From: Penicillus capitatus
Lineage: Eukaryota > Chlorophyta
Assembly: GCA_965649825.1 (NCBI GenBank)
Contig: OZ287706.1
Span: 744,001 to 808,000, forward strand
Length of the DNA stretch: 64,000 nucleotides
Direction: 5' to 3'
Below are positions 47,370 to 61,275 of the stretch, in pieces. Under the pieces are notes generated by a model. That model was given only the letters and a program-made list of their open reading frames with translations. It was not told where the DNA came from and did not search any database. Each line of letters begins with the position of its first letter. Position 1 is the first letter of the stretch. Both the position numbers and the translations under genes were made by a program.

Positions 47370-48104
47370 TCACACAGTCACACGAAAATTCGCGAAGAAA
47401 TCCGGCATGCGACTGACGACGCTCTTGAAATCCGTGAACGTCAGACCGGCGTCCATAGGATCGACCTCGGCAAACACCCGTTCGAGTACCTAACCGACAC
47501 CTCATGCACACCGTCCGTCTAATTCGCCGATCCATACTCGGTCAAGCTCGTTTCGTTTGAGTCTGGATTCGCTCTTCGACGTGCGGGCGGAGTTTCCGTC
47601 GGCGGCTTTGATCGGCGGCGAGGAGGAGATCAATCGCAATCCGGTCTTGATATCGTGCGCGCCGATCAAGTCATCTCCTATACGTCGTTATGCATCCCCT
47701 GCCTTCGTTGTGTGATACCAAACCGTCGAAATCCCACATGGCAAACGCCCAGACGAGTTTGATCTCCGGGTTCGTGCGTTCGGAGAAGATTCCGGTCAGA
47801 TTGACGAACTGCCGGAAGGTCAGCGATTCGCTGCCGTCTTCGCTGAAGAGGCGACACAGTCGACGGGCAAAGGGATTCGAGCGCATCTCCATCAGACGAC
47901 AGAGCTCCTGCATCGAGTGGCGACGTCGATGGGAGTCGCGTATTGACGATGACGGACATGGAATTCGAGGCGGCCACTGTCGTCTTCATCGAGCGATCGA
48001 AACTTCGCCGACAGCCGCAGAATCTCATCGAAAGTGAACGGCGTCGTTTTTGCATAGGTCTTGAGTGTACGCGCCTCTGGAGACAGAAACCAATCGCAGA
48101 ACAT
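47370..48104 (-). CDS. Calcium-binding EF-hand protein, CIB/calcineurin-B-like
   Basis: Exons (minus): 47958-48104, 47724-47907, 47538-47677, 47370-47489, 196 residues; introns 50, 46 and 48 nt. Blocks: TPFTFDEILRLSAKFRSLDEDDSGRL (degenerate first EF-hand), SNPFARRLCRLFSEDGSESL, FAMWDFDGDDLIGAHDIKTG (third hand), a charged insertion, then LERVFAEVDPMDAGLTFTDF and the C-terminal SRMPDFFANF. The order and the C-terminus match calcium- and integrin-binding (CIB) proteins more than calcineurin B. The start is only about 15 nt after the stop codon of the gene upstream on the same strand, so the first codons are uncertain. Confidence 0.75.
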
Positions 48105-48119
48105 GATGACGTCATGCAA

Positions 48120-49553
48120 TCACGACGCCTCGGACGGTGGAGTGTCGTCTATACGCTTCTTCTGCATGGTCCAGAAAACAGCGCGGTAGACGGTCTGGAA
48201 CATGGCTCGTGGGTTTGCTAGAAAACCGACGTCACATCACGTCATTGCGGGAGGCAAGGGCGATAGAGTGACCTAGATAGGGTGCAGAGACGAAGGTCTT
48301 GTCAAGGGTCTTGAATCCCATGCTCTCAGCTATGCGTTGAATCTCTTGCAGCGGGATTTCGATCGAGAGATCTTCGGAATCGAGCGAATCGGCCCAGTGA
48401 TAGAGCAAAGGCCCGAGATTAATCCAATATCCACCTGTCACATCACTTCAACCCAGGGCGCCACCCGGCTGTGCGTCCTACCGGGTTTCAGCACGGCCTC
48501 GATCACCTCGAGATACTCCAGAATGTTATGGGCGGTATCGATGAAGAAAGATGTGACCACGGCATCGAATGTACCACGATATTCCTCGCGACTGTAAACA
48601 TCCTACGACACAAGACTGTCGACGGTGGACAGCACAAGGACATCCAGCACCACAAAATCACCGGCAACGACAGACATACACCCCTTCGTTTCACGCATGA
48701 CCTCCTGGACGTCGATGTCCGGTAACGGCACCTCTCTCAGCTGATCCTCGTCTGACACCTGATCCAAATGATCATCACACACGACCGCGATGTGACCCCA
48801 CTTGGTTACAGGTAGAGAGAGCCCAGGGATGGATCGTCCAGAAATCGACGCCCAGTGTGTGATTCAGCATGAACGAGGAGGGTATCAACATGAAGTAAGA
48901 AAACTCATTTCCTTCGGCCTCAAAACCTGCCGATGCAATCTCGGCCACCAATCGTCCCAGACCACATCCCGGAATCAACACCTTCGGCGGCTTCGTCCAG
49001 TCCTCCCTGTCTCGCACACGTTAGACATCTCCTTCCCCGTCCTCCAGGTCACACCATTTACAGAACTGAGCCTTCAGCTCCTTCACGATCGGCGTGTACG
49101 TCGCACGACGTTCTTCCATTCCTTCGCGCGTCCAATCGCGGACGAGATTCTTCAACACATATCGCACTTTCTCGACATCTTGTGGCGGCGAACGCATGTC
49201 CTCTGTGATGTCACCCACAACGAGGCCGCTTGCTTCGAGCTCTGGCTGGAGGGACGTCAGCATCGCATTCAGAAAGAACTGATTCGTCTCGACCACTGCC
49301 GTCGCCCGTCTGCATTTCTCCGAGAAGCTCGGCAGCAGTTTGCGATGTCGGTCGTCGAGACGTCCAAACTGTCGACGCCACCTTCCGACTTCGCACCGTC
49401 CCTGTTCGGCATAGCTCCGGAACGCGAGGACGATCCTGGTGCAGCACAGGTGCCCGGCACCGTGGCGGGCATTCGATGGCGTTACCGCTCGAGGGCCTTG
49501 ATTTCCTCGTCGTCTGCAGAGGGGTGGCCATCCTCCGTCGGTGGTGGATGCAT
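48120..49553 (-). CDS. CARNMT1: Carnosine N-methyltransferase-like protein
   Basis: Exons (minus): 49486-49553, 49055-49435, 48810-49006, 48654-48751, 48482-48602, 48273-48434, 48120-48217, 374 residues; introns 50, 48, 58, 51, 47 and 55 nt. Blocks: EEIKALERIVLAFRSYA, ATAVVETNQFFLNAML, the SAM-binding motif VLIPGCGLGRLVAEIA with GNEFSYFML, DAVVTSFFIDTAHNILEYL, KPGGYWINLGPLLYHW and ANPRAMFQTVYRAVFW. This is the N2227/CARNMT1 family, which methylates the histidine of carnosine-like peptides and proteins. Three of its introns carry the GATGTGAC/GTCACATC motif. It is divergent from UBLCP1, with 52 nt between the two starts. Confidence 0.92.
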
Positions 49554-49605
49554 GCCGTCGTCGCGTCGTCACGTGTGTTTGTGCATTTCGGTCGACATTA
49601 CCACC

Positions 49606-50805
49606 ATGGCTGTCGTGTTAACGGTGCGTTGGAATGGCAACGAGTACCATGTCAGCGTGGAGCCCAACGAGACGATGACCGCCGTCAAGACGCACATGAA
49701 AGAGAGAGCGAACGTCGAAGTCGGCAAGCAGAAGTACATTGGACTCAAGACCACTTCGGGTAAACCTACGAATGACGCCACACTGGTTTCGGAGCTTCTG
49801 CTGAAACCTGGGCAAAAAATCATGATGCTTGGGTACCGTCCACTGCTCTCTCACACGATAGAAAGCCCAGAGAGATGACGCGACAGGACGCCGGATGCTG
49901 TGATTGACCAGACAGTGAAGCTCGCCGAAGCGGCACCCGAGGTGAAGGACGACTTCGACATCGACGCCAACGACGAGCTCTCGATCAGCGTCCACGAGCG
50001 ACCCGAAGGTCGATTCCCCTTTCCTCCCGGACATCTCTCGCGGAGCGCCTCGTAGTGCAAGAGAAGCTCCAGAAGCGACTGGATACGGTGCAGGTTCGGA
50101 TTCTCAATCCGCCGAGACCTGGGAAAAAGCTGCTCGTCATCGACATCGACTACACGATCTTCGATTTGGGCTCCACGGCCGAGAGGGTTGAGGAGCTCGC
50201 GCGACCCTATCTCCACTTCTTCCTCGCCGCCTGCTACGAACACTTCGATCTGATGGTTTGGAGCGCCACGTCGATGAAGTGGGTGGAGATGAAGATGCGA
50301 GTACACCGTCTCCCTGTACACGGACACTCCAGAGGGCCGGCGGTGCTGTAGGAGTTGGGCGTCCTGAACCACACGAACTATCACCTGGTCTGCATGCTGG
50401 ATCACGCGGCGATGGTGACGGTCCAGACGGAGAAGTACGGCGTGTTCGACTGCAAGCCGCTCGAGTTCATCTGGAGGAAGTTCCCGGAGCACTACGATCC
50501 GAGCAACACCGTCATGCTTGACGACCTAAAGTACGTGCATCTGTCCGCCTGTGGAATGGGATCGCGTTCACGGCGGCTCTGTTGGACGCAGACGCAATTT
50601 CGTGATGAACCGCCAGAATGGTCTGACGATTCGTCCCTACCGTCGAGCGCATCGAAACCGCGCAACAGACAAGGAGCTCCTGTACTTGGCGGACTACTTC
50701 AGATTGATCGGTCCGTTGGAATCGCTGGCGCACATTAAGCACCGGAAGTGGGAGAAGTATCTCAGGAGAGCCCACGAAGGCAATCAGAATCCAACAGCGG
50801 AATAA
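49606..50805 (+). CDS. UBLCP1: Ubiquitin-like domain-containing CTD phosphatase (UBLCP1)
   Basis: Exons: 49606-49832, 49887-50008, 50056-50300, 50352-50530, 50592-50805, 328 residues; introns 54, 47, 51 and 61 nt. The N-terminal ubiquitin-like domain (MAVVLTVRWNGNEYHVSV, VGKQKYIGLKT) is followed by the HAD phosphatase domain. Its catalytic DxDxT motif is LLVIDIDYTIFD, and the Ser/Thr motif is LMVWSATSMKWV. The conserved acidic motif is VMLDDLKRNFVMN. The family dephosphorylates and regulates nuclear proteasomes. The start codon has a good context (CCACCATGG). Confidence 0.95.
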
Positions 50806-50827
50806 GGGGATCCCGGCGGCCTCTCTG

Positions 50828-51375
50828 TCACGGCGAGTTTTCTGAGCTGCGATCGCCGTCGGAGTGGCCGCCTTCCGAATCGGCAATGCCCCCGTCCTCT
50901 TCAAGCCTCCTCCGTTCTTCTTCTTGTTGTAGCTGTATGAGTGCACGCTGTGTCCGTTTTTCCAATAAATGCAGCTGCTGTTCGACGTCACGCTTTAAAT
51001 CGAAGTTGAGCTTCTTGGGAGCCACGTCCAGCACGTCTTCCTGCCATCCATTGCATGCTCTGTATGAGGGAGACGTCACATCGCCCATGCTCACCGCTAA
51101 TGGGCCTGCTGCTGTGTGAGGGGAATCGACGGTCGGTTCGTCGAGGGGAGTCGGCCGCGCCTGGGGAAGCTGCGGGAAAGCTTGTCAACGATGGAGGGGA
51201 GAGGAGACGTCAGGTGGTCTGTTACTTTGACGTGTTCGATCGTCTCGTCGCGCAGCTCGTAGTTGCGAAAGCGCAGGACGGGCTTGTCGCCGTCTTCCCT
51301 TCGCTCGTCCTCAAGGAGCCGCTTCGCCTGTTTCAGCGCCTCGAGTCGTGCGGCGCGCGATGCCGTCTCGTCCAT
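50828..51375 (-). CDS. CCDC12: CCDC12/Cwf18-like spliceosome-associated protein
   Basis: Exons (minus): 51226-51375, 51095-51160, 50828-51040, 142 residues; introns 65 and 54 nt. Blocks: ARLEALKQAKRLLEDE, KPVLRFRNYELRDETIEH, DVAPKKLNFDLKRDVEQQL and LEKRTQRALIQLQQEEE. These match CCDC12 (fission yeast Cwf18), a small coiled-coil component of activated spliceosomes. The acidic C-terminal tail is low-complexity. The second intron contains GCGATGTGACGTCTCC, a motif copy. Convergent with UBLCP1, 22 nt between the stops. Confidence 0.9.
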
Positions 51376-51705
51376 CTTTCGTCGTCGCCTTCACGACCGC
51401 ACTGTCGTACGCTCCCATCCGAACGCACCAACACCGGACTTCCGCCAAGCCCACCCATCTCCATGGCTTTGCGATCCCCCCGAGTGAGAGAGTGTGAGAA
51501 ACATCGTTCGCGGCACGGTAGGCAGATGCAGGGAGAGCCCGAGCATCCATCGCTTCATCGTCAAGCCCTTGTTAAATCGGTTAGTTCCATACAAAGGTCG
51601 TTCACTCGAAAACCCCGTTGCTGTTTGTTGAGTCAAAACGCGTTCCTCGCAGAGAGGTAAATAGAAGGTACAGCAGACCGAACCCGTTCGCTGCAGCATC
51701 GAGGC
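51376..51705. other. Intergenic region between CCDC12 and H4
   Basis: No coding or RNA feature supported. It should contain the CCDC12 promoter and the H4 3' region. I could not identify a histone stem-loop with confidence. Confidence 0.45.
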
Positions 51706-52404
<699 letters not shown>

Positions 52405-52815
52405 ATGGTGCGCACAAAGCAGACGGCTCGCAAGTCGACTGGCGGCAAGGCGCCGCGCAAGCAGCTGGCGATGAAGGCCGCTCGCAAGTCTGCCCCCGTG
52501 AAAGGTGGCGTCAAGAAGCCGCACCGCTTCCGCCCAGGAACGGTGGCGCTGAGAGAGATTCGCCGATACCAGAAGTCCACAGAACTGCTCATCCGGAGAG
52601 CGCCGTTCCAGAGGATTGTCCGTGAGATCGCGCAAGACTTCAAGTCCGACCTTCGTTATCAAGCCAGTGCCGTTATGGCTTTGCAAGAAGCGGCAGAAGC
52701 TTTCCTCGTCGGCCTGTTCGAGGATTCGAATTTGTGTGCCATCCATGCGAAACGCGTCACCGTGATGCCAAAGGACCTGAAACTCGCAAGACGCATCCGC
52801 GGAGATGCGAGCTAA
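52405..52815 (+). CDS. Histone H3 (divergent replication-type)
   Basis: A single exon of 136 residues with the complete H3 fold: [38 protein letters not shown] and [15 protein letters not shown]. The modifiable lysines 4, 9, 14, 27 and 36 are kept. Unusual residues compared with the near-universal sequence: Val instead of Ala after the start Met, Met at position 22, PVKGGVKK instead of the usual [16 protein letters not shown] in the alpha-1 region, and Ala in place of the usual Cys in QEAAEAFL. It lacks the features of a centromeric H3. Confidence 0.96.
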   Translation: MVRTKQTARKSTGGKAPRKQLAMKAARKSAPVKGGVKKPHRFRPGTVALREIRRYQKSTELLIRRAPFQRIVREIAQDFKSDLRYQASAVMALQEAAEAFLVGLFEDSNLCAIHAKRVTVMPKDLKLARRIRGDAS

Positions 52816-53709
52816 GTATAGCCGTAGTGATGGGGGTATCTTATGCAGTCAGTCGCCTGTGTCCGCAGAGCAACGCCCAAGATGGAGACACTGAAACCGC
52901 ACTCTTGTTGTTGTTGTACTAAAGCGATGCCCAAAGGCAGGAGCCCCTTTTTGTGAAGAAACGCTGCTGTGAGACTCTCTGTGTTTAAGAAAGATCGTTC
53001 ATTGGTAACAGTGGTTTGACGCCTTCGACGAGGAACGCGACCTGGCTCTTTTCAGCTGTTCGCGCGACACTCGCTGTCTGTGTCAGTGCGCCGCCAGACA
53101 GTCGATTTCAGCGGAGGACCCGACAGAGGAGTCACCCGGCAATGCAAGCTGTCAATGAAGCGATGTCGAACTGACGGATCTCTTACCAAGGGATGGAGAG
53201 AAGTAGATAGAGTACTATTCCTCGAGCAGTGAACGTGCGCCGAGGAACGGTGGTAAGGCAGTGAGTGCTCCGGTGCGCCCCTCCATCCCATCAGAATTGT
53301 CAACGCTGATTGTTAAATGCCTGTGGTGGGTGATACCTCTGCTGTTCATGATACTCGACCCTAGAGCTAGAAGGGGCGCTGTCCCGGAGGGAAGGGATTA
53401 AAAGATCCGCGCCTGGAGGAGGATCTGTACTTACAGGGAAACGTTGAGATCGCAAAGAAGTAAGTCATTTAGCGAGAAGACGATCCGCAACATGTCAACA
53501 GAATGTGTTCGTTCTTGCACCAAAAGAATCCAACGACCGTAGACTGCAGAAGATACACCAACTCGCGTCTTTCGTTCATCGTCTGCCGTTCTCGATGGCC
53601 CAGAAGAGACGTTCGTCGTCCTCTTTCCCAAAGTTATTTCTGCGCCCATCCGTGCACTCGCGATAGCTCTGCATTTCCAGCAGAATTGACCGATCCGCTC
53701 AAACGACCG
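52816..53709. other. No supportable gene
   Basis: Frames are short and without domains. The region lies downstream of H3 and downstream of TTLL9 (convergent), so it is probably all 3' flank. Confidence 0.45.
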
Positions 53710-55166
53710 TCAGTTCGACTCCGGAATGTAACATCCGAGGCACGACGAGGTCGATGGATGCACCTGGATCGATCGTCCGTGATCGTAGATCGCATCAAAC
53801 CTACTCCGTGTACGCGAGCGCCGTGCAGGCAGGGTAATAGCAGAGGCGTCACACCCGCCGCACGTCACAGGTAGGCGTCCCTGAAATCTGTTCTCCATAT
53901 CCACGAGCGTCAACGCGTCGTGCACCATGTTCAACTTCAGCTTGAAGTCATCGACGGAGTCCGTCTGCAGGCTCGGCGACGCATTCACCTCGATCAGCCA
54001 CGGCTTCAGCCGCCGATCGAGCAGGACGTCGTAGCCGTAGATCTCGAAACAGTGCTTGTCCTGTGTGACCACACTCTGCACGGCCAAGAGCGACTGAATG
54101 ACAATCTGCTGTATCTCCTCAAAGACGGCATCCGTGCGCTCCTGCCCGACCTGCGTCATCAGGTAGAGGCGCAGGTGGCGGAGCGGCCATTTGAGTTCCT
54201 CCGACACACTGCACCCTCCTTGGCGCTTCTGCACGGCCACATTGGTCAGATGCATCGACGTCTCCTTGAGGCAGTCCTGTCAACAGGCAACGATTCCTCG
54301 CGACCCGATCGAGATCCTCGCCGACCTTCGACCGGCTGTACTGCGCCAGACTGAATCGGCAGAATCCGCCGCGGTGGAGATAGACACGCAGAGGGGTGAA
54401 GGAGAGCACGAGGACGTAGAGACGTATATCGAACTTGCGTCCGTCGACGAGATAGGGATCTTCGATGTACTTCGACACCACGTACACGTCGCGATACGTC
54501 TCGAGATGCTCCTTCTCCGACACCTCTTTGCGCCATCTCACGACCTAGACGCCCCGTCTCGATCGCACGCGACCGGCCGGCGACAGGCTTTGCCTGACTG
54601 AGCTTGTCCAGCAGAAAGATCCCTTTGCCTTGGGCCCGTCCGCACGGCTTCATGATCCACACCCCGCCCGTCTTGCGAAACTCGTCCGTGAAAGGACCGT
54701 AGTCTTGCGGCAGCGTGAAGGTCTTGGGGAAGAACCCCAGTTCGTCGCCCCGTCCGTCCTTCTCGAGCAATCGCTTCGCGCGCTTCAAGTTCTTCACGAT
54801 CAGATCTCTGTCCTCGACATCGCGCGTGCGTTCGGCTGTGTCTGCGCAGCGCACTTGCGTGTCAGTTCGACGTGACGCGGGAAGTGGTTGACGCGTTGGC
54901 CTTCGCGCAGGCGACCGAACTCGAATCCCGCCTCCTGCGTCAAGGAATGCACGTCTGCCCTGGACAGCCACGTGCCATCGATGGAACGTCCTCGGGGCGT
55001 CTCGCCGGACGTCGAACCAGTAGATGCTCCAGTCGCCATGTTCGTCCACTTCCTTCCATCCGCGCTTCTTCATGGCGCGCTGAATGACGGTCGATGTCAG
55101 GGTCGTGCAGAAACGGATCCTCTGCGAATCGCGCGCTGCGTCGCTGCTTCGGCGATTCGACGTCAT
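53710..55166 (-). CDS. TTLL9: Tubulin tyrosine ligase-like polyglutamylase, TTLL9 type
   Basis: Exons (minus): 55011-55166, 54855-54934, 54585-54807, 54326-54544, 53855-54276, 53710-53800, 396 residues; introns 76, 47, 40, 49 and 54 nt. Blocks: FCTTLTSTVIQRAMKKRGW, GQRVNHFPRHVELTRKD, the ATP-grasp segment WIMKPCGRAQGKGIFL, DVYVVSKYIEDPYL, GRKFDIRLYVLVLSF, MHLTNVAVQK, HCFEIYGYDVLLD and the metal-binding PWLIEVNASPSL. GGFDAIYD near the end matches TTLL9 rather than TTLL1. TTLL9 glutamylates tubulin in cilia and flagella, so the organism probably has, or had, a flagellum. One intron starts GTGTGACGCC. Confidence 0.93.
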
Positions 55167-55463
55167 GATCGCGATGCAGATGACGTGGATGGCTGGCTGG
55201 GTGATGTCATTCCAACTTTTCGCGAACGTTACGTTTTTGCACCCTCGAATTTTGAAAAGCGCGCTCAAGTATGAAAAACCTCACGCGTCGTTTGACCAGG
55301 GATAACGGCACCTACGGATGTAGCTGTCGACCGCATGCCGTCGTCCAACGTGTTCGCCCTCTGCGCATAAAAGTCGGTCCGCCGCGTCGCTCGACGGGTC
55401 CCTTCCGTCACGGCGTGTCGCGTCTAGGCAAGGACGAGGTGCGTTGTCAAAGTCCAAGCCTCA

Positions 55464-56358
55464 ATGAAAGACAACCGCCACGACGCCGCGTCCGAAACTC
55501 TTGCCGGCGCCGCTCTGCGACGCATCGGACGTACGTTATATCTGCGACGTCAGACGGAAGGACGTCCATGTGCGCTGGGCTTCCAGGGTACTGCGAGAGA
55601 TTCCCTCAGGGGAGTGACGAAGCGATAGACTGCTGGACTGCTCACAACTATCTGACCAGCGAAGCGTTGACCGCCGAGCAGCAGTGCGATTTGGAATCGC
55701 CAGACGGAAGCACGACGGGCAAGGCGTGTGCAGATTTCCAGCGTTGGGAGAACTTCGTCCAACAAGTCGTCGCGGACCGCTTGCGACGGTGGATCTTATG
55801 GTCGTGCTGTGAAGGTCGAGTCCGCCGGCGGCGCCGAAGAGATGGTTCAGACGATCCTGGCCGAGAAGAACGCAAAGGCCAAGAAGAGTACTTCGCCCGG
55901 AACCACATCGCGCAGAAAGTCATCCATCGTTCCGGCACGTGAATTCTCGGATGAAACCAAAACGCGTCGGGTGCGTCATGCGTCAGAGATGCGCACGTGC
56001 GATGCGTTGTCGTTGCAGTTCTGCAAGAAGCTGTTCGCCATGAAAGACGCGAACGGAGACGGGCGGATCAACGTGGAGGAATTCCGCTCTCTGATGAAGG
56101 CGATCGGAGACGAGGTGAGCGGCGACACCGTTGCGATGATGTTCGATTCGATGGACATCCACAACTCCCTCGACTTCGACGAGTTCATCGCCATCCTCGA
56201 GGTCGGCGTCCGTTCTCTCCCGCGCATTCCGTCCGCATCATGGCTGTGGTGTCCAGGCCGAGTCCATTCGTTCCCGTTCGCAGACGGCCGGAATGCTCCG
56301 ATCTGTTCAGAGACACGGACACTATGGGGATCGGCCGAAGTGGCTGGATAACATCTGA
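55464..56358 (+). CDS. EF-hand protein of unknown function (5' end uncertain)
   Basis: Secure introns are 55766-55814 (49 nt) and 56202-56256 (55 nt). The middle exon encodes a Lys/Ser-rich linker and then an EF-hand pair: KLFAMKDANGDGRINVEEF (canonical loop DANGDGRINVEE) and MMFDSMDIHNSLDFDEF (looser loop). The last exon gives a short basic tail ending RPKWLDNI. Upstream, the frame EALTAEQQCDLESPDG with NFVQQ must join an earlier exon. The most likely start is ATG 55464, but the join near 55600 is unresolved. Calcium-binding is inferred from the first loop; the role is unknown. Confidence 0.6.
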
Positions 56359-56487
56359 GAGATTGTATCTGTCTTTTCTTGTAGCTGTTCAGCGTCCCCT
56401 TTTTGCAAAACGCATGAGAAGATTGACAGAAAGAAGATCCAGTTTCCTCCTGTCTGCACAGCCCACCAGGTTGGCGCTATTTGATGT

Positions 56488-58084
56488 CTATGTATCCGCG
56501 CACTCGTTCCGTCCCGAGTGCGCGTCCTTCACCATTTTTGAGATCTTCGGCTCGTATTCCGAAACAATTGATCTGACGTATTTGGGAACGTGTTGCTCCA
56601 CTCTTTCTTCTTTCCAGTGACGGTGGATGTAGAGGAAGTTTCGGAGATAGTGGTAATCGATGGAGTAACGCGCGAATTCCATTCCTTTCGGTCCGAGCCA
56701 CGACAGGATCCGCGACAGCAGCGTCCCGATCCACGACGGCAGGGGATCACGGAACTCCCCGCGCACGCTTTTCTCTCCTGACTCGAGCGTCTGCATCACC
56801 GAGGCGGAGCGATTGCCGGAAGTCGTCGTCTCCGTTATCTCCAGACGACGACGGACGAGATCCAGCATCTCCTGGCCGCGATCGTTGCGCACCGTGACGT
56901 ACTGCGGATGCTCTGTCATGTTGCAGTCCTGCGAGGGGGTCGTGCGTCGGCGGAGAGGCGGAGAGGCGGCGCACTTGATAGGGAACGGCCATGTAGCCGA
57001 CGACGAGATCGGCCAGCCCGTTGGTGTAGTCGAAGCAGCTGTAGCACGACGGGGCGATGACGTCGGTGAGCTCGTTCGCTGGCAGCGAGAAGAAGGGGAC
57101 GTATTCGAAGTGCCCGTCGGTGTGCTTGATGTGGACGCGGTAATCCTGTTCGCTCGCTGCAGGGGAGAGAAGGCGAGGGGAGTCGAGGCGCACCTGCATG
57201 AACTCGTAGTGCAGCGCGGTATCTGGCGACGCCGACGCCGTGTCCAGGAACTTCTGAAGACCTTTGCGCTTTCCGTTGTCGACGCAATTGGTCCCAATCA
57301 CGTACAGCTTCTCCAAACCCAGCTCGCGCTCCACCGAACGCAGCGCCTGCACCTATAGGACGGCATCGAGTCGCGCGCGATGCGTCTCGCGAGAGAGACG
57401 CACTTGGCATCCGACGCCGACGAAGAGAAGGCGCTTGACATTGAGCGCCTCCACCGTCGCCAGGACGTTCAGATTCGGCGAGAGCGTCGGTTTGACGCCT
57501 CTGGCCTTGAGGATGTCGTCTTTCGTGAAGGCGACGACGGGCCGAGGTGTGAAGCGGTCGTTTTCGTCGCTCTGGACGCAGACCACGGCCTCGACCGTCT
57601 TGCTGCGCAGCATTTCGAGCGCCACCTGCGTCACAATCCCTGTCCACTGGGCTCCGTCCACCGGCGGTCGGTTCTTCGCGTAGAAAATCTGTCGGTGCAC
57701 TCCGAAGCGCAGCTCATCTTCGTCCTGGACGTCGCTGTACGTCACACAAACGTCCCATCAGATCACACAACTCGGAACACCGACCGCTGCCGGCCGTGCA
57801 CGACGACTTCGAGATCGTCCACGCGAGACATCCCTACAGCAGTCTCGCCTAGACGAGGCGTCGTCGATTCGGCACGTGCCTCTGCCGAGGAAGGCGCAGG
57901 CGTCCTTCACTTTCGCGACGTAGTACGTGTCGCACAGTCCGCATTGGCTGCAGTAGTCTTTGGCAGGGTACGGCGCTCCCGGCCTTATGGGACGAGCCTT
58001 CTGTCGCCAGTTCGAGATCTGCGACTCGGCGCGACACGCGAACGATCGACGCATCCGATCGTCAGGCGGCGGACGGAAGGGCAC
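56488..58084 (-). CDS. HCAR: 7-hydroxymethyl chlorophyll a reductase / F-type divinyl reductase family (FrhB)
   Basis: Exons (minus): 57880-58084, 57781-57833, 57404-57724, 57194-57352, 56975-57145, 56488-56928, 449 residues. Blocks: PAKDYCSQCGLCDTYY (iron-sulfur Cys), DACAFLGRGMSRVDDLE, VDGAQWTGIVTQVALEML, AVVCVQSDENDRFTPRP, KRLLFVGVGCQVQALR, VIGTNCVDNGKRKGL, IAPSCYSCFDYTNGLADLVVGYM, EHPQYVTVRNDRGQEML, GPKGMEFARYSIDYHYLRN. These match plant HCAR and the cyanobacterial slr1923 divinyl reductase, both chlorophyll enzymes with FAD and 4Fe-4S centres. Which reaction it performs cannot be told. The first intron (57834-57879) needs a GC donor. Strong evidence for a plastid. The N-terminus has little room for a targeting sequence, so an upstream exon is possible. 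Confidence 0.92.
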
Positions 58085-58133
58085 TCACTAAATGGCATCC
58101 GATGCGACAGGTGCGCGTACATCGATTAACGTT

Positions 58134-58857
<724 letters not shown>

Positions 58858-59021
58858 GGCGCTTGACGCGAGTCGGCGTTCGCTGAGTCGAGCTCCGGAG
58901 ACAAGCCGCCGCAGAAATCTATCGTACGACACGTCGCCCTCGCGAGACCGTTCTCCTAACGCTTGTCATTTAAACACGTTCTCGACGGACGGAGAAAGTA
59001 CTGCATACATGCGTAGCGGGT

Positions 59022-60697
<1,676 letters not shown>

Positions 60698-60744
60698 TCA
60701 AAAGCGGGCAGTGAGCAAAAAGCTACAGGGAGTCAAACGTCACA

Positions 60745-61275
60745 TCACGAATTGCTGTCCTCGGCCGGAATGAACTTCAAGGCGGCGGCGTTCATGCAGT
60801 AACGCTTGCCTGTCGGGGCCGGTCCGTCGTCGAAGACGTGTCCCAGATGGGCACCGCCCCGAGCGTCGACGATCTCGACGCGAGACATGAAGGGGATGCT
60901 CGAGTCTGTCACTTCGATCACGTGCTCCGGATCGATGGGCGCGGTGAAACTCGGCCATCCGGTTCCCGAGTCGAACTTGGCCTCGGACGAGAAGACAGGC
61001 AGCTCGCCAATGGCGCTGACGTAGGTGCCTGCTGCTTTGTTGTCGTGCGGGTAGCCGTTGACGGTCGTCCCCGTGAAGCTGCGTTCTGTGCCCTGATCCA
61101 CGGCGACGTATCTACCCACGCGATGCGTCGCGGTGATGCAGTGTCGGGCAGGAGAGTACCGTTGGAAATCGGTGAGTTTGGCGATCCATTCGGCGCGTTC
61201 TTCTTCGGTCAGTGGAGTGATGTCATATCCTGACTTCGAAAAACGACGCGGATCGCCCTCTGTTGACGTCATCAT
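60745..61275 (-). CDS. MsrB: Peptide methionine-R-sulfoxide reductase (MsrB)
   Basis: Two exons join over a 48-nt GT-AG intron (about 61115-61162) that restores LTDFQRYVAVDQGTER. Family blocks: FSSEAKFDSGTGWPSF, SRVEIVDARGGAHLGHVF, DGPAPTGKRYCMNAAALKF; the Cys in RYCMN is the catalytic one. Both CxxC zinc pairs are absent (YVSAIGELPVF and VDARGGAHLGH occupy those places), as in MsrB forms that lack zinc. The frame is open upstream to ATG 61806 with an Arg/Ser-rich sequence that may encode an organelle-targeting peptide; 61275 is the shorter start. The stop TGA is embedded in a motif copy (TCGTGATGTGACGT). Confidence 0.85.
   Translation of the reverse strand: MMTSTEGDPRRFSKSGYDITPLTEEERAEWIAKLTDFQRYSPARHCITATHRVGRYVAVDQGTERSFTGTTVNGYPHDNKAAGTYVSAIGELPVFSSEAKFDSGTGWPSFTAPIDPEHVIEVTDSSIPFMSRVEIVDARGGAHLGHVFDDGPAPTGKRYCMNAAALKFIPAEDSNS

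Noticed and set aside
48120-48170. An N-terminal exon (MQKKRIDD) for the EF-hand gene
   Set aside because: That segment is the C-terminus of the CARNMT1-like protein, which joins ANPRAMFQTVYRAVFW in frame and ends there.
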